A DNA stretch of 64,000 nucleotides from OMIS01 sp964443885 (GTDB taxonomy: Bacteria; Patescibacteriota; Microgenomatia; UBA1400; PJMF01): assembly GCA_964443885.1 (NCBI GenBank), contig CAYUES010000001.1, positions 1 through 64,000 on the forward strand, read 5' to 3'. A program made the translations under genes and the position numbers. The notes beneath the pieces are model-generated. The model did no database searches. It had not been told where the DNA came from and saw only the letters and a program-made list of their open reading frames with translations. This document shows, in pieces, positions 51,004-59,886 of the stretch (positions are counted from its first letter, which is position 1; the number at the start of each line of letters is the position of its first letter).

Positions 51004-52821
51004 ATGGTACTTGAAGAACCTCGGACAGAAAATCAAAAACGAATGACGGAACTGCTGCAAAAAATAGATGCAGTAGCCAGTTTGTCACATACAGAGTACG
51101 CCAAACTCGTCAAGAAATTTCCTCAAACAGATGGTGATGTCTACTCAAAAGAAGATATTATTCGTGCCTACCGCGAGTTACAAACCACTGTTGGTTTCAA
51201 AAGTACCCCGGCCGAGTTTATTGCTAAAGTCCGCATGAAACCAATGCGCACGCAATCTGGAGTGGCGCCAATTACTGTTTTGACCAAACCATTCCCCTGC
51301 CCTGGCAAGTGTATTTTTTGTCCAAATGACATCAGAATGCCCAAGAGTTACTTGAGTGATGAACCAGGTGCGCAGCGCGCTGAGCGAAACTACTTTGATC
51401 CATACTTGCAAACATATAATCGCCTGCAGGCGCTGCATAATATTGGCCATGAAGTTGATAAGGCAGAGATTATAGTTTTGGGTGGCACTTGGTCGTATTA
51501 TCCTGAAGCGTATCAGATTTGGTTTATTAAGGAATGTTTTAAAGCGCTTAATGATTTTGGACTGCGTGATGATCGGCTGGTGGTAGAAAGACGGTATGCC
51601 GACATGCAAGCGACATTGGAAAAAAACTTTCAGCATGCACCAACCAACAGTCCAACCGAGAACGAACACAACTTGGAAAAGCACAAAATTGACGGCACTG
51701 TATTAGATAAAAGTTACAACCAAACTGTTTCGCAGTTGTACGTCGCACCCGAGCGACTCGGTGGTTTTGATGAGTATCAACAAGCCAGCTGGGATGAACT
51801 TATAGCCGAGCAACTAGTAAACGAAACAGCCCAAGTTCGCAACGTGGGACTCGTGATTGAAACTCGGCCTGATAATATTTCTGAAGCTGAAGTGTTGCGT
51901 GTTCGCCGCCTGGGTTGTACCAAAACGCAGATTGGGATTCAAAGTTTACAAGATGAAGTTTTGACCAAAAACAAACGTGGACATGATGTGGCTGCAACTC
52001 GTAAAGCTTTTCGATTACTGCGCCGAGCTGGCTTTAAAATTCATGCGCACTGGATGGCAAATTTGTATGGTTCTAGTGTTGAGCTAGATAAAAAAGACTT
52101 TAGTGAACTTTTCAGTGATCCTGATTTTATGCCAGATGAACTGAAAGTCTATCCATGTTCATTAATTGGTAGTGCCGAGTTAATGCAGTACTACAAAAAA
52201 GGTTTGTGGAAACCGTACTCACACGAGGAACTCTTGGATGTCGTCACTTTCGCAATCAAAAGTACGCCTGAGTACTGTCGGTTAACACGCATTATTCGTG
52301 ACATTCCTTCTACTGACATTGTGGTGGGAAATAAAATGACCAACTTCAGACAAGTCGCTGAAGAAGCCTTGAAAAAAGATGGTGAACACTCCAACGATAT
52401 TCGTGAACGTGAAATTAGAGATCAAAAATATACGCGTGAGCAGCTGGTTCTGAAAGAAACTCACTACGCTACTTCAGTTAGTGAAGAGTATTTTTTGCAG
52501 TTTGTGATCCCCGAGACGAATCAAATTATTGGGTTCCTACGCTTGAGCCTGCCTAAAGAGGCGGCTTTCATCCCTGAACTGGCAACTGCAGCTTTAATTC
52601 GAGAAGTCCACGTTTATGGTGACTTGGTGAAACTGGGAACTCGCACCTCAGATACTGCGCAACATCGTGGGCTTGGCTCAGAGTTATTAGTACGAGCACA
52701 GGAAATTGCAAAAGAAGCTGAGTTTAAGAAACTTACAGTCATTTCTGCGATTGGCACGCGCGAGTACTACCGCAAACGCGGCTTTAGTGATGGTGAGTTG
52801 TATCAACACCTCGAGCTGTAG
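51004..52821 (+). CDS. elp3: Elp3-family radical SAM/GNAT tRNA-modifying enzyme
   Basis: 605 residues. Radical SAM cluster Cys99, Cys103 and Cys106 (PCPGKCIFC), then GGTWSYYP, IETRPDNISEAE and GIQSLQDEVLTKNKRGHD. The C-terminal GNAT domain includes HRGLGSELLVRAQEIAKEAEFK and REYYRKRGF. Elp3 installs 5-carboxymethyl on wobble uridine of tRNA using acetyl-CoA; bacterial and archaeal Elp3 act alone. It is the partner in the proposed cm5U to mcm5U pathway with the divergent Trm9-like gene. Confidence 0.95.
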   Translation: MVLEEPRTENQKRMTELLQKIDAVASLSHTEYAKLVKKFPQTDGDVYSKEDIIRAYRELQTTVGFKSTPAEFIAKVRMKPMRTQSGVAPITVLTKPFPCPGKCIFCPNDIRMPKSYLSDEPGAQRAERNYFDPYLQTYNRLQALHNIGHEVDKAEIIVLGGTWSYYPEAYQIWFIKECFKALNDFGLRDDRLVVERRYADMQATLEKNFQHAPTNSPTENEHNLEKHKIDGTVLDKSYNQTVSQLYVAPERLGGFDEYQQASWDELIAEQLVNETAQVRNVGLVIETRPDNISEAEVLRVRRLGCTKTQIGIQSLQDEVLTKNKRGHDVAATRKAFRLLRRAGFKIHAHWMANLYGSSVELDKKDFSELFSDPDFMPDELKVYPCSLIGSAELMQYYKKGLWKPYSHEELLDVVTFAIKSTPEYCRLTRIIRDIPSTDIVVGNKMTNFRQVAEEALKKDGEHSNDIREREIRDQKYTREQLVLKETHYATSVSEEYFLQFVIPETNQIIGFLRLSLPKEAAFIPELATAALIREVHVYGDLVKLGTRTSDTAQHRGLGSELLVRAQEIAKEAEFKKLTVISAIGTREYYRKRGFSDGELYQHLEL

Positions 52822-52900
52822 TTAGTGTGTGTGGTTTTTGTGCTCCGCTGCAATGTGCAGAGCCACTTTAAATTTCCCATAAAACTTGTACTGTAGTAAG

Positions 52901-53548
52901 GTGACTAAACAACAACTACAATCTTCTGGTTGGTTTACCATTATTACGCTGCTGGTTTTGGCCTTGAGTATTTTTACTTCCAATAAAGTCACACAAGCTG
53001 ATCTCTCGACAGTTTCCAAGGCTTTAGAAGAAGCGAGTGAGCTGCTTCATCAGACTGAAGTAGCTACTAATTCTAACTCCAACCTTATTGCGCAACCTCA
53101 AACAACAGCTACCAGTAGTGGCAAAATAACTCCGCCTACAGCCAGCCAATCGGCTCTTGTGACTCGAATAATTGATGGTGATACGTTTGAGTTGGAAAGT
53201 GGCGAAACTGTCAGATACATCGGGATTGATACACCTGAAACCAAACACCCGCAGAAAGGTGTTGAGTGTTTTGGCAAGGAAGCAGCCGAGAAAAATACAG
53301 CACTTCTCTTAGGAAAAGTAGTCAACTTGGAAAAGGACGTCAACGAAACGGATCGCTATGGCAGGTTGCTGCGCTATGTCTGGATTGGTGACACTTTACT
53401 CAATGAAAGTCTGGTTTTAGATGGATATGCAGTAGCTTCAGCGTATCCACCAGATGTTAAGTATCAGAAGTTCTTAGATGAAGCGGAGACTGTAGCACGC
53501 GAAAGTAATCAAGGTTTGTGGCGAGGTTGTGATCAAGTGCAGCCGTAG
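52901..53548 (+). CDS. membrane-anchored thermonuclease family protein
   Basis: 215 residues. An N-terminal helix (about 12-30), a Ser/Thr linker of about 60 residues, then a staphylococcal-nuclease domain: RIIDGDTFELESGETVRYIGIDTPE (in parts: DGDT, IGIDTPE), DRYGRLLRYVWIGDTLLNESLV, and NQGLWRGC. The catalytic Arg/Glu/Asp positions are in place. It probably degrades extracellular or imported nucleic acids, useful for nucleotide scavenging. GTG 52901 is the likely start: TACTGT ends 6 nt before it; an in-frame TTG at 52886 is the alternative. Confidence 0.87.
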   Translation: MTKQQLQSSGWFTIITLLVLALSIFTSNKVTQADLSTVSKALEEASELLHQTEVATNSNSNLIAQPQTTATSSGKITPPTASQSALVTRIIDGDTFELESGETVRYIGIDTPETKHPQKGVECFGKEAAEKNTALLLGKVVNLEKDVNETDRYGRLLRYVWIGDTLLNESLVLDGYAVASAYPPDVKYQKFLDEAETVARESNQGLWRGCDQVQP

Positions 53549-53568
53549 CTGAAAGTTTGTGCAAGTTA

Positions 53569-53922
53569 TTACTCAAGCTCGAGGTCTTTGCTTGGATCAT
53601 CCATCCCAAAGCGTTCTTTAGTAAGCGCAATTTTTCGCTTCATTACTTCGGTAATATCAATATCGAGTTCAATCGAAAGCAAAATTAACGAACCTAAAAC
53701 ATCTGCAAACTCGTCAGCAATATTTTGTTGAGAGAACTTAGCAATTTTAGAGTCGCGCTGTAGATTCATACTAGTGAGGATTTCGTCGGAAAGCTCACCC
53801 AGTTCTTCCACAATCTTCATCGTTCGTGCAAAAGTACGATGCTCTTTATTTTGCAGTGGCCACTTGGTGTTTAAAGTTGTAGAAATTTTTTTGTACTCAG
53901 CGAGTAGTTCTTCAATTGTCAT
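53569..53922 (-). CDS. MazG-like nucleotide pyrophosphohydrolase
   Basis: 117 residues. All-alpha NTP pyrophosphatase motif: KIVEELGELSDEIL followed by NIADEFADVLGSLILLS (the ExxE...ExxD metal site). It should hydrolyse nucleoside triphosphates, perhaps non-canonical or damaged ones. AAAGG precedes the ATG. It starts 18 nt after the recQ stop and is in the same operon as recQ and rarA. Confidence 0.87.
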   Translation of the reverse strand: MTIEELLAEYKKISTTLNTKWPLQNKEHRTFARTMKIVEELGELSDEILTSMNLQRDSKIAKFSQQNIADEFADVLGSLILLSIELDIDITEVMKRKIALTKERFGMDDPSKDLELE

Positions 53923-53940
53923 GAAACCTTTACATCTGAT

Positions 53941-55443
53941 TTATACTATTATTTTATCACTACCTGGCAGAAAATGGGTAAGCCATTGTTGCTGCCAGCC
54001 TAACCCAAAGCCAGGCAACTCCCGTAACGCTTCGGGAGTTTGCGGCTGAAGTGCCGCAAGCATCAGTAACTGCGCATCTGTCAGCACTTCGGCAACTGAT
54101 GAAAGCTGGAGTTTTTTCTTGAGATTTTTGCGTTGACTGTCCAAGTTTTTGATTCTGGTATGTTGCTCAACTGTGCAAAATAATCTCGAAAATAAGGTAT
54201 TTTTTGCAGCGCTTTCAGGTATTAAAGTAAGCTCACAACTATCACAGTTCTGACAAAGATCTTGGCTTTCTTCATTAAAGTACTGCAAAATTGTGATCAT
54301 CCGGCAGTTTGTACTCAACGCATAGTTCTGCATTTTCTTAAGTTTCGCTCTTTTATTTTTCTTGTCTTCTGCTGATGTTATTTGTTCCGCCAGACCCAGA
54401 TGAATCCGCTCATTTTTACTATTGAACAGTAGGTAGCAGTAGGCCGCCTCTCCGCCACGGCCACCGCGCCCGATTTCTTGATAGTATGCTTCAAGACTAC
54501 TTGGATAGTGATAATGAATGACAAAAGAAATATTGCTTTTATCGACGCCCATGCCAAATGCCGAAGTAGCGACAACTACGTCCAGATGATTCGACATAAA
54601 TAACTTTTGAATGTACTGGCGTTGTTGCGGTTTGAGATCACCATGATAACAACCTACTTTGATTTTTCCGTGCAGATTTTCTTGGAGTAGTTCGCTAAGA
54701 TACTCGGCTGCTTTGCGTGTACTGACATAAATTATTCCTGCTTCGTTAGAATGCTTTTCTAGTAAAAAGTACAACATTATTTCTTGAATTTGCCTGCTTT
54801 CTGTCTTGAAAATTCGAATATGCAAGTTTGATCTAAAGAATGACTGTCTGAAAAATACCGGTTTCACTAACTGTAGTGATTTTTGAATATCCACCAGAGT
54901 TTTGGTGGTAGCGGTTGCGGTAAAAGCAGCAATGGTTGGTCGTTTCCCTACGCTCGCAATACTACTTATAAATCTATGAATTGATAGATACGGCGGCCTA
55001 AAATCATGCCCCCACTCACTTATACAGTGTGCTTCATCGATCACGATGAGTGAAATCGTAAGTTTGCGACAAAGTTTGGTGAAGCGTTTTTGTTGCAAGC
55101 GTTCTGGTGAGATATACAGTAATTTATACTTGTTGAGCTTTAAAAGTTGGATTCGCGCATTCACTTCATCTTGCGAAAGTGTGCTAGAAATATACGTGGC
55201 ATAGATGCCTTTGCGCAACAGTGTGTCTACTTGATCTTGCATTAACGCAATCAGTGGCGTGACCACTAGAGTTAGACCCGGGAGTAGTAAGGCTGGAAGT
55301 TGAAAACAAATCGATTTACCTGCCCCAGTTGGCAGCAAAGCCACTGTGTCTTTGCCCTCTAAAATCTTGGAAATTATTTCTTTTTGCTGTCCGCGAAACG
55401 CAGAATAGCTGAAGTACTTGTACAAGGCCGATTCGAGTTCCAT
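53941..55443 (-). CDS. recQ: RecQ-family DNA helicase
   Basis: 500 residues. Walker A is LLPTGAGKSICFQLPALLL; motif II is VIDEAHCISEWGHDFRPPYL; motif VI is YYQEIGRGGRGGE. A zinc-binding element follows (CRMITILQYFNEESQDLCQNCDSC), then a short helical C-terminal domain of HRDC type (LTDAQLLMLAALQ) ending GWQQQWLTHF. The winged-helix RQC region is reduced compared with E. coli RecQ (609). 3'-5' helicase for recombination repair. TAGTAT ends 6 nt before the ATG. Confidence 0.93.
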   Translation of the reverse strand: MELESALYKYFSYSAFRGQQKEIISKILEGKDTVALLPTGAGKSICFQLPALLLPGLTLVVTPLIALMQDQVDTLLRKGIYATYISSTLSQDEVNARIQLLKLNKYKLLYISPERLQQKRFTKLCRKLTISLIVIDEAHCISEWGHDFRPPYLSIHRFISSIASVGKRPTIAAFTATATTKTLVDIQKSLQLVKPVFFRQSFFRSNLHIRIFKTESRQIQEIMLYFLLEKHSNEAGIIYVSTRKAAEYLSELLQENLHGKIKVGCYHGDLKPQQRQYIQKLFMSNHLDVVVATSAFGMGVDKSNISFVIHYHYPSSLEAYYQEIGRGGRGGEAAYCYLLFNSKNERIHLGLAEQITSAEDKKNKRAKLKKMQNYALSTNCRMITILQYFNEESQDLCQNCDSCELTLIPESAAKNTLFSRLFCTVEQHTRIKNLDSQRKNLKKKLQLSSVAEVLTDAQLLMLAALQPQTPEALRELPGFGLGWQQQWLTHFLPGSDKIIV

Positions 55444-55493
55444 CGAGACATACTACAACCAGTAACTTACATAAAGCGTAGCGTCAAAGTGTA

Positions 55494-56759
55494 CTACTCT
55501 TCTTTTTCAGCTTCAGAATTTTCTGATTCTGTCAGCTTTGATGGATCTGACTTGTGAGTCGCAGTAGCCGTTTTGGGAGTAAAGTATTTTTTCTTTTTCA
55601 ATTTATCAGGTAGTAATGAAGTATTTTCAGGATACATCTCGTAGCCTTTACCGTACCCCAGATCTTTCATCAAAGAAGTTGGCGCATTGCGTAGCTCCAT
55701 CGGAATTGGTAAATTACCAAGCCCTTCAACATCGCGCAGTGCTGCAAAGTATGCATCATAGGCACTGCGATCTTTTTTACAGCGACATAAATACGCAACG
55801 CCGTGTGCCAAGTTAATCTGTGCTTCAGGATATCCCACATGATGAACAGCTTCAAAAATTGTATTAGCTACGACCAGTGCAGTGGGAGCCGCCAAGCCAA
55901 TATCTTCACTCGCAAAAATCACCATTCTGCGCGCAATAAATAATGGATCTTCTCCGGCATGAACCATCCGTGCCAAGTAGTATAAAGCTCCATCCACATT
56001 ACTAGCACGCATTGACTTGATGAAAGCACTAATCGTGTCGTAGTGCTCTTCACCTTTTTTGTCGTACTTAATGAAGTTGGATTGGATCGTTGTTTTTAAT
56101 GTTTCAATGGTAATTGTTTCGTATAAAGTCAAAGTTTGCTCAACCGCATTCAACAGTTTGCGGCCATCTCCAGAGGAATAATTGAGTAACCATTCTTTTG
56201 CATCATCGGTGACTGTCGGTGTAACACCCGTTTGTTTTTCCCAGAAAAGCAACGCTTTTGTAAGTAAAAGTTCTAAATCTTCAGTTTGAAGTTGTTTGAG
56301 CGTAAAGACTTTAGTTCGCGAAAGTAATGCTGAGATAACTTCAAAACTTGGGTTTTCAGTGGTCGCGCCAATCAGAAGAATCGCGCCCGTTTCAACATAG
56401 GGAAGCAAAAAATCTTGCTGGGCTTTATTGAATCGATGAATTTCATCCAAGAAAAGTACGGGTGCAAGATCCATGCTTCCAAGTAAAGAATTTTTGCGTG
56501 CAGCTGCTTCATTGACGATCTCGCGGATGTCAGCTTTGCCTGCAGAGACTGCCGAGAGTTCATAGAACTCACGATTTTGAGTTTTGGCAATAATTCGTGC
56601 TAATGAAGTTTTACCGACGCCCGGTGGTCCCCAAAAAATAATCGAAAACAACTGATCTTTTTCTAAAGCAACCCGAATTGGTTTACCAGGGCCAATCAAG
56701 TGCTGTTGACCGATATAGTCATCAAGAGAGTGTGGGCGTAGATCTGTGGCAAGCGACAT
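55494..56759 (-). CDS. rarA: RarA/MgsA replication-associated AAA ATPase
   Basis: 421 residues. Walker A is FWGPPGVGKTSLARIIAK; Walker B is FLDEIHRFNKAQQDF; sensor 1 is IGATTENPSF, and SGDGRKLLNAVEQ is the sensor 2 region. The C-terminal MRASNVDGALYYLARMVHAGEDP and RRMVIFASEDIGLA are family-specific. It remodels stalled replication forks. It is upstream of recQ (50 nt) on the same strand, giving a rarA-recQ-mazG operon. A charged C-terminal tail (about residues 390-421) is extra. Confidence 0.96.
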   Translation of the reverse strand: MSLATDLRPHSLDDYIGQQHLIGPGKPIRVALEKDQLFSIIFWGPPGVGKTSLARIIAKTQNREFYELSAVSAGKADIREIVNEAAARKNSLLGSMDLAPVLFLDEIHRFNKAQQDFLLPYVETGAILLIGATTENPSFEVISALLSRTKVFTLKQLQTEDLELLLTKALLFWEKQTGVTPTVTDDAKEWLLNYSSGDGRKLLNAVEQTLTLYETITIETLKTTIQSNFIKYDKKGEEHYDTISAFIKSMRASNVDGALYYLARMVHAGEDPLFIARRMVIFASEDIGLAAPTALVVANTIFEAVHHVGYPEAQINLAHGVAYLCRCKKDRSAYDAYFAALRDVEGLGNLPIPMELRNAPTSLMKDLGYGKGYEMYPENTSLLPDKLKKKKYFTPKTATATHKSDPSKLTESENSEAEKEE

Positions 56760-56870
56760 AGCTACACTCTAACAGGTTTTTTTGTTTTGGAAAAGATTCG
56801 GGTTTACTGGTGCTGTGGTCTGCAACTCTGAAAGTCGGAAAATCAAATGACTTATGTAGTAATTTACTGG

Positions 56871-57815
56871 TTATATATTCTTAAGTACTGAATAAAAATC
56901 ATTCTTTATGGTTTCGGTGACTAGTACTTCGACGATTCCCACGTCTGGCTGGCCGTAGTAAATCAAACTACCGAGCGGCAACAATAAAACTGCTGCTACT
57001 GCCGCTAGATCTTCTTCACCCATAACCAGAAGGTGCTGCCATTTTTTTTCTGAAATTTCTTCAATTTTTGCTACCAACTCCACGGTAATTTCACCTGCAG
57101 GATTAGTCGCCCTGACTTGAATCAGATCCAGCAGTTTACTGGAAGGCTGATACTCTACTCGCTTCTTTTTAAAATCAATGATCGCCGCAGTGTACTGCCA
57201 ATTATTTGCAAAAAATGTCTCAAAAGTTGAGTCACCGACCAAACAGATAATTGCAGATGATTGATTTTCTCTTGGCTCTGTCACAATCGTGCCGTGTGGT
57301 TTAGAAAAATAACTGCGCTGTCGCTCAGTCAATTTCAAATTCTTTGCAAAGATATTTTTATAGACGTTTCCCTCGCGATCGATTTGCCCTTTTCTGATTC
57401 TTTTACTCGAGATTATTTCGCCGACTTCATCAAATAAAAGTGGCGCTTTCTCAACATGAAGTGCAGTCAAACTAAGTGAGATTCTTTTATTATTAATAGC
57501 TTCTGCACCTGTCACTGTCTCAGGAGTTACACAAAGTGCTTCGATACGAGCATCAGAAGTAGTCGGTCCATAGACGTCTGTTAAGGCTGTAATCTCACAA
57601 GAAATATTCTGATCCTTACAAAAATCAGCGACTGCTTTTTCACGCACATCATAAGGCTCCAGCTGATCATACAAATCTTTATGAAGGGTAATCTCTGGCT
57701 TAGTCAGACCGATAACCAGCTGCTCCGCCAGACTGGCAGCGTACTTCAGAAAAGCCCGATGTCCTGCATGAAAATGATCAAATGTGCCCCCAAGTGCTAG
57801 TACTGTATACTTCAT
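56871..57815 (-). CDS. fused phosphopantetheine adenylyltransferase / GTP-dependent dephospho-CoA kinase (archaeal type)
   Basis: 314 residues. Residues 1-~150 are a nucleotidyltransferase domain: GGTFDHFHAGHR (HxGH type, H16-H19) and the EIISSKRIRKG loop (ISSxxIR type), close to the archaeal/eukaryotic PPAT. Residues ~170-314 match DUF359, the GTP-dependent dephospho-CoA kinase of archaea: CLVGDSTFETF, AIIDFKKKRVEY, RATNPAGEIT, VMGEEDLAAVA and YGQPDVGIVEV. The two final steps of coenzyme A synthesis would thus be in one protein. The usual bacterial enzymes are CoaD and the ATP-dependent CoaE. Located 24 nt after mutY on the same strand. Confidence 0.88.
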   Translation of the reverse strand: MKYTVLALGGTFDHFHAGHRAFLKYAASLAEQLVIGLTKPEITLHKDLYDQLEPYDVREKAVADFCKDQNISCEITALTDVYGPTTSDARIEALCVTPETVTGAEAINNKRISLSLTALHVEKAPLLFDEVGEIISSKRIRKGQIDREGNVYKNIFAKNLKLTERQRSYFSKPHGTIVTEPRENQSSAIICLVGDSTFETFFANNWQYTAAIIDFKKKRVEYQPSSKLLDLIQVRATNPAGEITVELVAKIEEISEKKWQHLLVMGEEDLAAVAAVLLLPLGSLIYYGQPDVGIVEVLVTETIKNDFYSVLKNI

Positions 57816-57839
57816 AAAATTTTAAGATTACTTATTTAT

Positions 57840-58649
57840 TCACTCAGCTAACGAAATATATCCAGAATCTTGAACGACCAATTTTTCATCTAGTAACTGA
57901 TCGAGTGCACTCTTAAAATGCTCCGGGTTTGACCGCAATTTTTCTATTAATTCGCTAGTATGCTGCCTGTTTTCTTGAGTCAGCAACCGAATAATCTCAC
58001 CTCGTACTTGGCGCAGTGACCCAGTAAACTTACTTTGCTTAGTATACTGTTTACTTCGCCGATTTTGGTTGGGCAAAATTTTCTTCAGGTAACTACCATA
58101 GTCCATCAACGCCCAGTACCACTCTCGAGGATTTTCTTCATCCACGGTTTCTTGTATGTGTGCCAGCAGTTCTGTATCCGTAATACTCTCTTGGAGTGGA
58201 AAAAAGTGATAGAGATAGATTGTTCGGACGTTTGTCTCGATTAAAACCACTGGCTGATCATACGCAAACGCACAGATCGCACTGGCTGTGTATGGGCCAA
58301 TTCCAGGAAGTTCCAAAAGCTCTTGCTCTGTTTGTGGAAAGTGGCCAGCGTACGTTTCTTCAACCGCTTTAGCACACTGAAGTGCGTACTTTGCGCGACG
58401 GTTGTAGCCCAAGCCTTGCCACATAATTAAAACCTCGCTCAAAGGAGCTGCTGCTAAAACTTTTGTACTTGGAAACTTTTCAATAAATGCAAGATACTTA
58501 GGAATCACCCGCTCGACTTGAGTTTGTTGGAGCATCAACTCAGAAACCAAAATATGGTATGGATCACGAGTCAAACGCCAAGGCAACGTATGTCGCCCAT
58601 GGTGAAAGTACCAAGATCTGATGAATTTTTGAAATTTTTGAGTATCCAT
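57840..58649 (-). CDS. MutY-like adenine glycosylase without an iron-sulfur cluster
   Basis: 269 residues; HhH-GPD fold. Conserved: ILVSELMLQQTQVERV with Glu37, LAAAPLSEVLIMWQGLGYNRRA, and the helix-hairpin-helix ELPGIGPYTASAICAFAY. The catalytic Asp138 of E. coli MutY (LDGNV) is Glu here (IETNV). None of the four cluster cysteines is present: the region after MDYGSYLKKIL has no Cys. The C-terminal NUDIX-like 8-oxoG recognition domain is also missing; a ~55-residue winged-helix-like tail (LRQVRGEIIRLLTQENRQHT) is there instead. It may excise adenine opposite 8-oxoguanine or have another HhH substrate. Confidence 0.85.
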   Translation of the reverse strand: MDTQKFQKFIRSWYFHHGRHTLPWRLTRDPYHILVSELMLQQTQVERVIPKYLAFIEKFPSTKVLAAAPLSEVLIMWQGLGYNRRAKYALQCAKAVEETYAGHFPQTEQELLELPGIGPYTASAICAFAYDQPVVLIETNVRTIYLYHFFPLQESITDTELLAHIQETVDEENPREWYWALMDYGSYLKKILPNQNRRSKQYTKQSKFTGSLRQVRGEIIRLLTQENRQHTSELIEKLRSNPEHFKSALDQLLDEKLVVQDSGYISLAE

Positions 58650-58652
58650 TAT

Positions 58653-58790
58653 CTAACTCTTAATCGGCACGGCAATTCCTAGTTTCTGAGTTAACCACGG
58701 AGTGATCGGTGGTTCAACCATCAAAGTCATAAAGATTACCCAAAAACCACCACGGGCTGCACTACAAACATAATAAGTAAGAAGTTGCAT
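58653..58790 (-). CDS. small protein (45 residues) between a methyltransferase and mutY
   Basis: It begins MQLLTYYVCSAARGGFWVIF and ends LGIAVPIKS. Its ATG shares one base with the TGA stop of the methyltransferase (TGATG), and its stop lies 3 nt before the mutY ATG. This coupling strongly suggests translation. A central hydrophobic helix (GGFWVIFMTLMV) hints at membrane association. Family not recognised. Confidence 0.6.
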   Translation of the reverse strand: MQLLTYYVCSAARGGFWVIFMTLMVEPPITPWLTQKLGIAVPIKS

Positions 58791-59524
58791 CACTCATTTT
58801 TTGGCAAAACAAACCCCAAGGTCAAGTAGACAGTTTTTCCTCTCATTCTTTCAAATTGAGGGTTTTCTCCTAAAAACTCTTCAGTAGGAGTGATTTCTTG
58901 GTAATTTTGTAGTTGTAATCCTGCCTCTATAAATGGCTGTAAGTAACTACGAGTTGGTCTAAAATAAAATGGAAACATTTTTCCTGCCATTTCTATTTCA
59001 CCTTTTACGTCTTCTCCATAGGTAGTGAGCCCAGAGTATCGTGAATTTGCACGCAACATTTTTTGTAAATATGGATACATGGGATGCACAACTGTAAAAA
59101 CAAACTTGCCACCGGGTTTGAGAACACGAGCAACTTCTTTTCCTAAACCAGACAAATTTTCAACATACATTAAAACAAAGCGAGAAATCGCAATATCAAA
59201 AGACTGATCTGCAAAAGGAAGTGGTTCATTCAAATCAACAAGTTGAGTTGGTAAATCAGGATGTTTTTCTCTAGCTTTTTCTAGTTGGACCTCAGAGCCG
59301 TCTACTGCGGTTACAATAGCACCAGCGCTTATAAGTTGTACTGCTACAAACCCATCTCCACAACCTAAATCTACAACTGTTCTTCCCGCTACTTCATCAA
59401 TCAACCTCTTAAAAACAGGTAGTTCTGCAGCTTCTTCAAAGGTCAGATCAAATTTTTTTGTTTCTTTTGCTTCGTGAAAATTTTGTGCTCCACCATTCCA
59501 CTTTTCTGCATCTTTTATTGTCAT
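58790..59524 (-). CDS. class I SAM-dependent methyltransferase
   Basis: 244 residues. SAM motif I is TVVDLGCGDGFVAVQLISAGA, followed by VTAVDGSEVQLEKAREKHP and FDIAISRFVLMYVENL, and the C-terminal GGKFVFTVVHPMYPYLQKML. It resembles UbiE/small-molecule methyltransferases; target unknown. TATAAT ends 7 nt before the ATG (leaderless). It heads a tightly packed operon with the small protein, mutY and the CoA enzyme. Confidence 0.87.
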   Translation of the reverse strand: MTIKDAEKWNGGAQNFHEAKETKKFDLTFEEAAELPVFKRLIDEVAGRTVVDLGCGDGFVAVQLISAGAIVTAVDGSEVQLEKAREKHPDLPTQLVDLNEPLPFADQSFDIAISRFVLMYVENLSGLGKEVARVLKPGGKFVFTVVHPMYPYLQKMLRANSRYSGLTTYGEDVKGEIEMAGKMFPFYFRPTRSYLQPFIEAGLQLQNYQEITPTEEFLGENPQFERMRGKTVYLTLGFVLPKNE

Positions 59525-59592
59525 TGAAAGTATTATACAGGATGTAAATCACTGTATCTGCTGATGAAAATGGAAAATTGATGATACAAGTG

Positions 59593-59666
59593 TCGGGGAG
59601 ACAGGACTCGAACCTGCGACCTCACGCTCCCAAAGCGCGCATTCTAGCCAACTGAACTACTCCCCG
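59593..59666 (-). tRNA. tRNA-Pro (UGG)
   Basis: Acceptor CGGGGAG/CTCCCCG, discriminator A. Anticodon stem CGCGC/GCGTG with loop TTTGGGA giving UGG. CCA not encoded. Confidence 0.95.
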
Positions 59667-59741
59667 ATTGTTACGATATTCTATCCCAAGTATGTGTCTT
59701 GAGCCAGTGATGATTATCACTTTTGGAATTATTGAACAACG

Positions 59742-59826
59742 TGCCTCGAGAGGGAATCGAACCCACACGACTTTTGAGGTCATCAGATTTTAAGTCTGAC
59801 GCGTCTACCAATTCCGCCATCGAGGC
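59742..59826 (-). tRNA. tRNA-Leu (UAA)
   Basis: Acceptor GCCTCGA/TCGAGGC, discriminator A. Anticodon stem TCAGA/TCTGA with loop CTTAAAA giving UAA; long variable arm. Fourth leucine tRNA of the window. CCA not encoded. Confidence 0.97.
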
Positions 59827-59886
59827 TTGTGCAACTGTTACATTACAACGTATGCAATTATAACACTCTCTTCGCGAAAAATAGTA

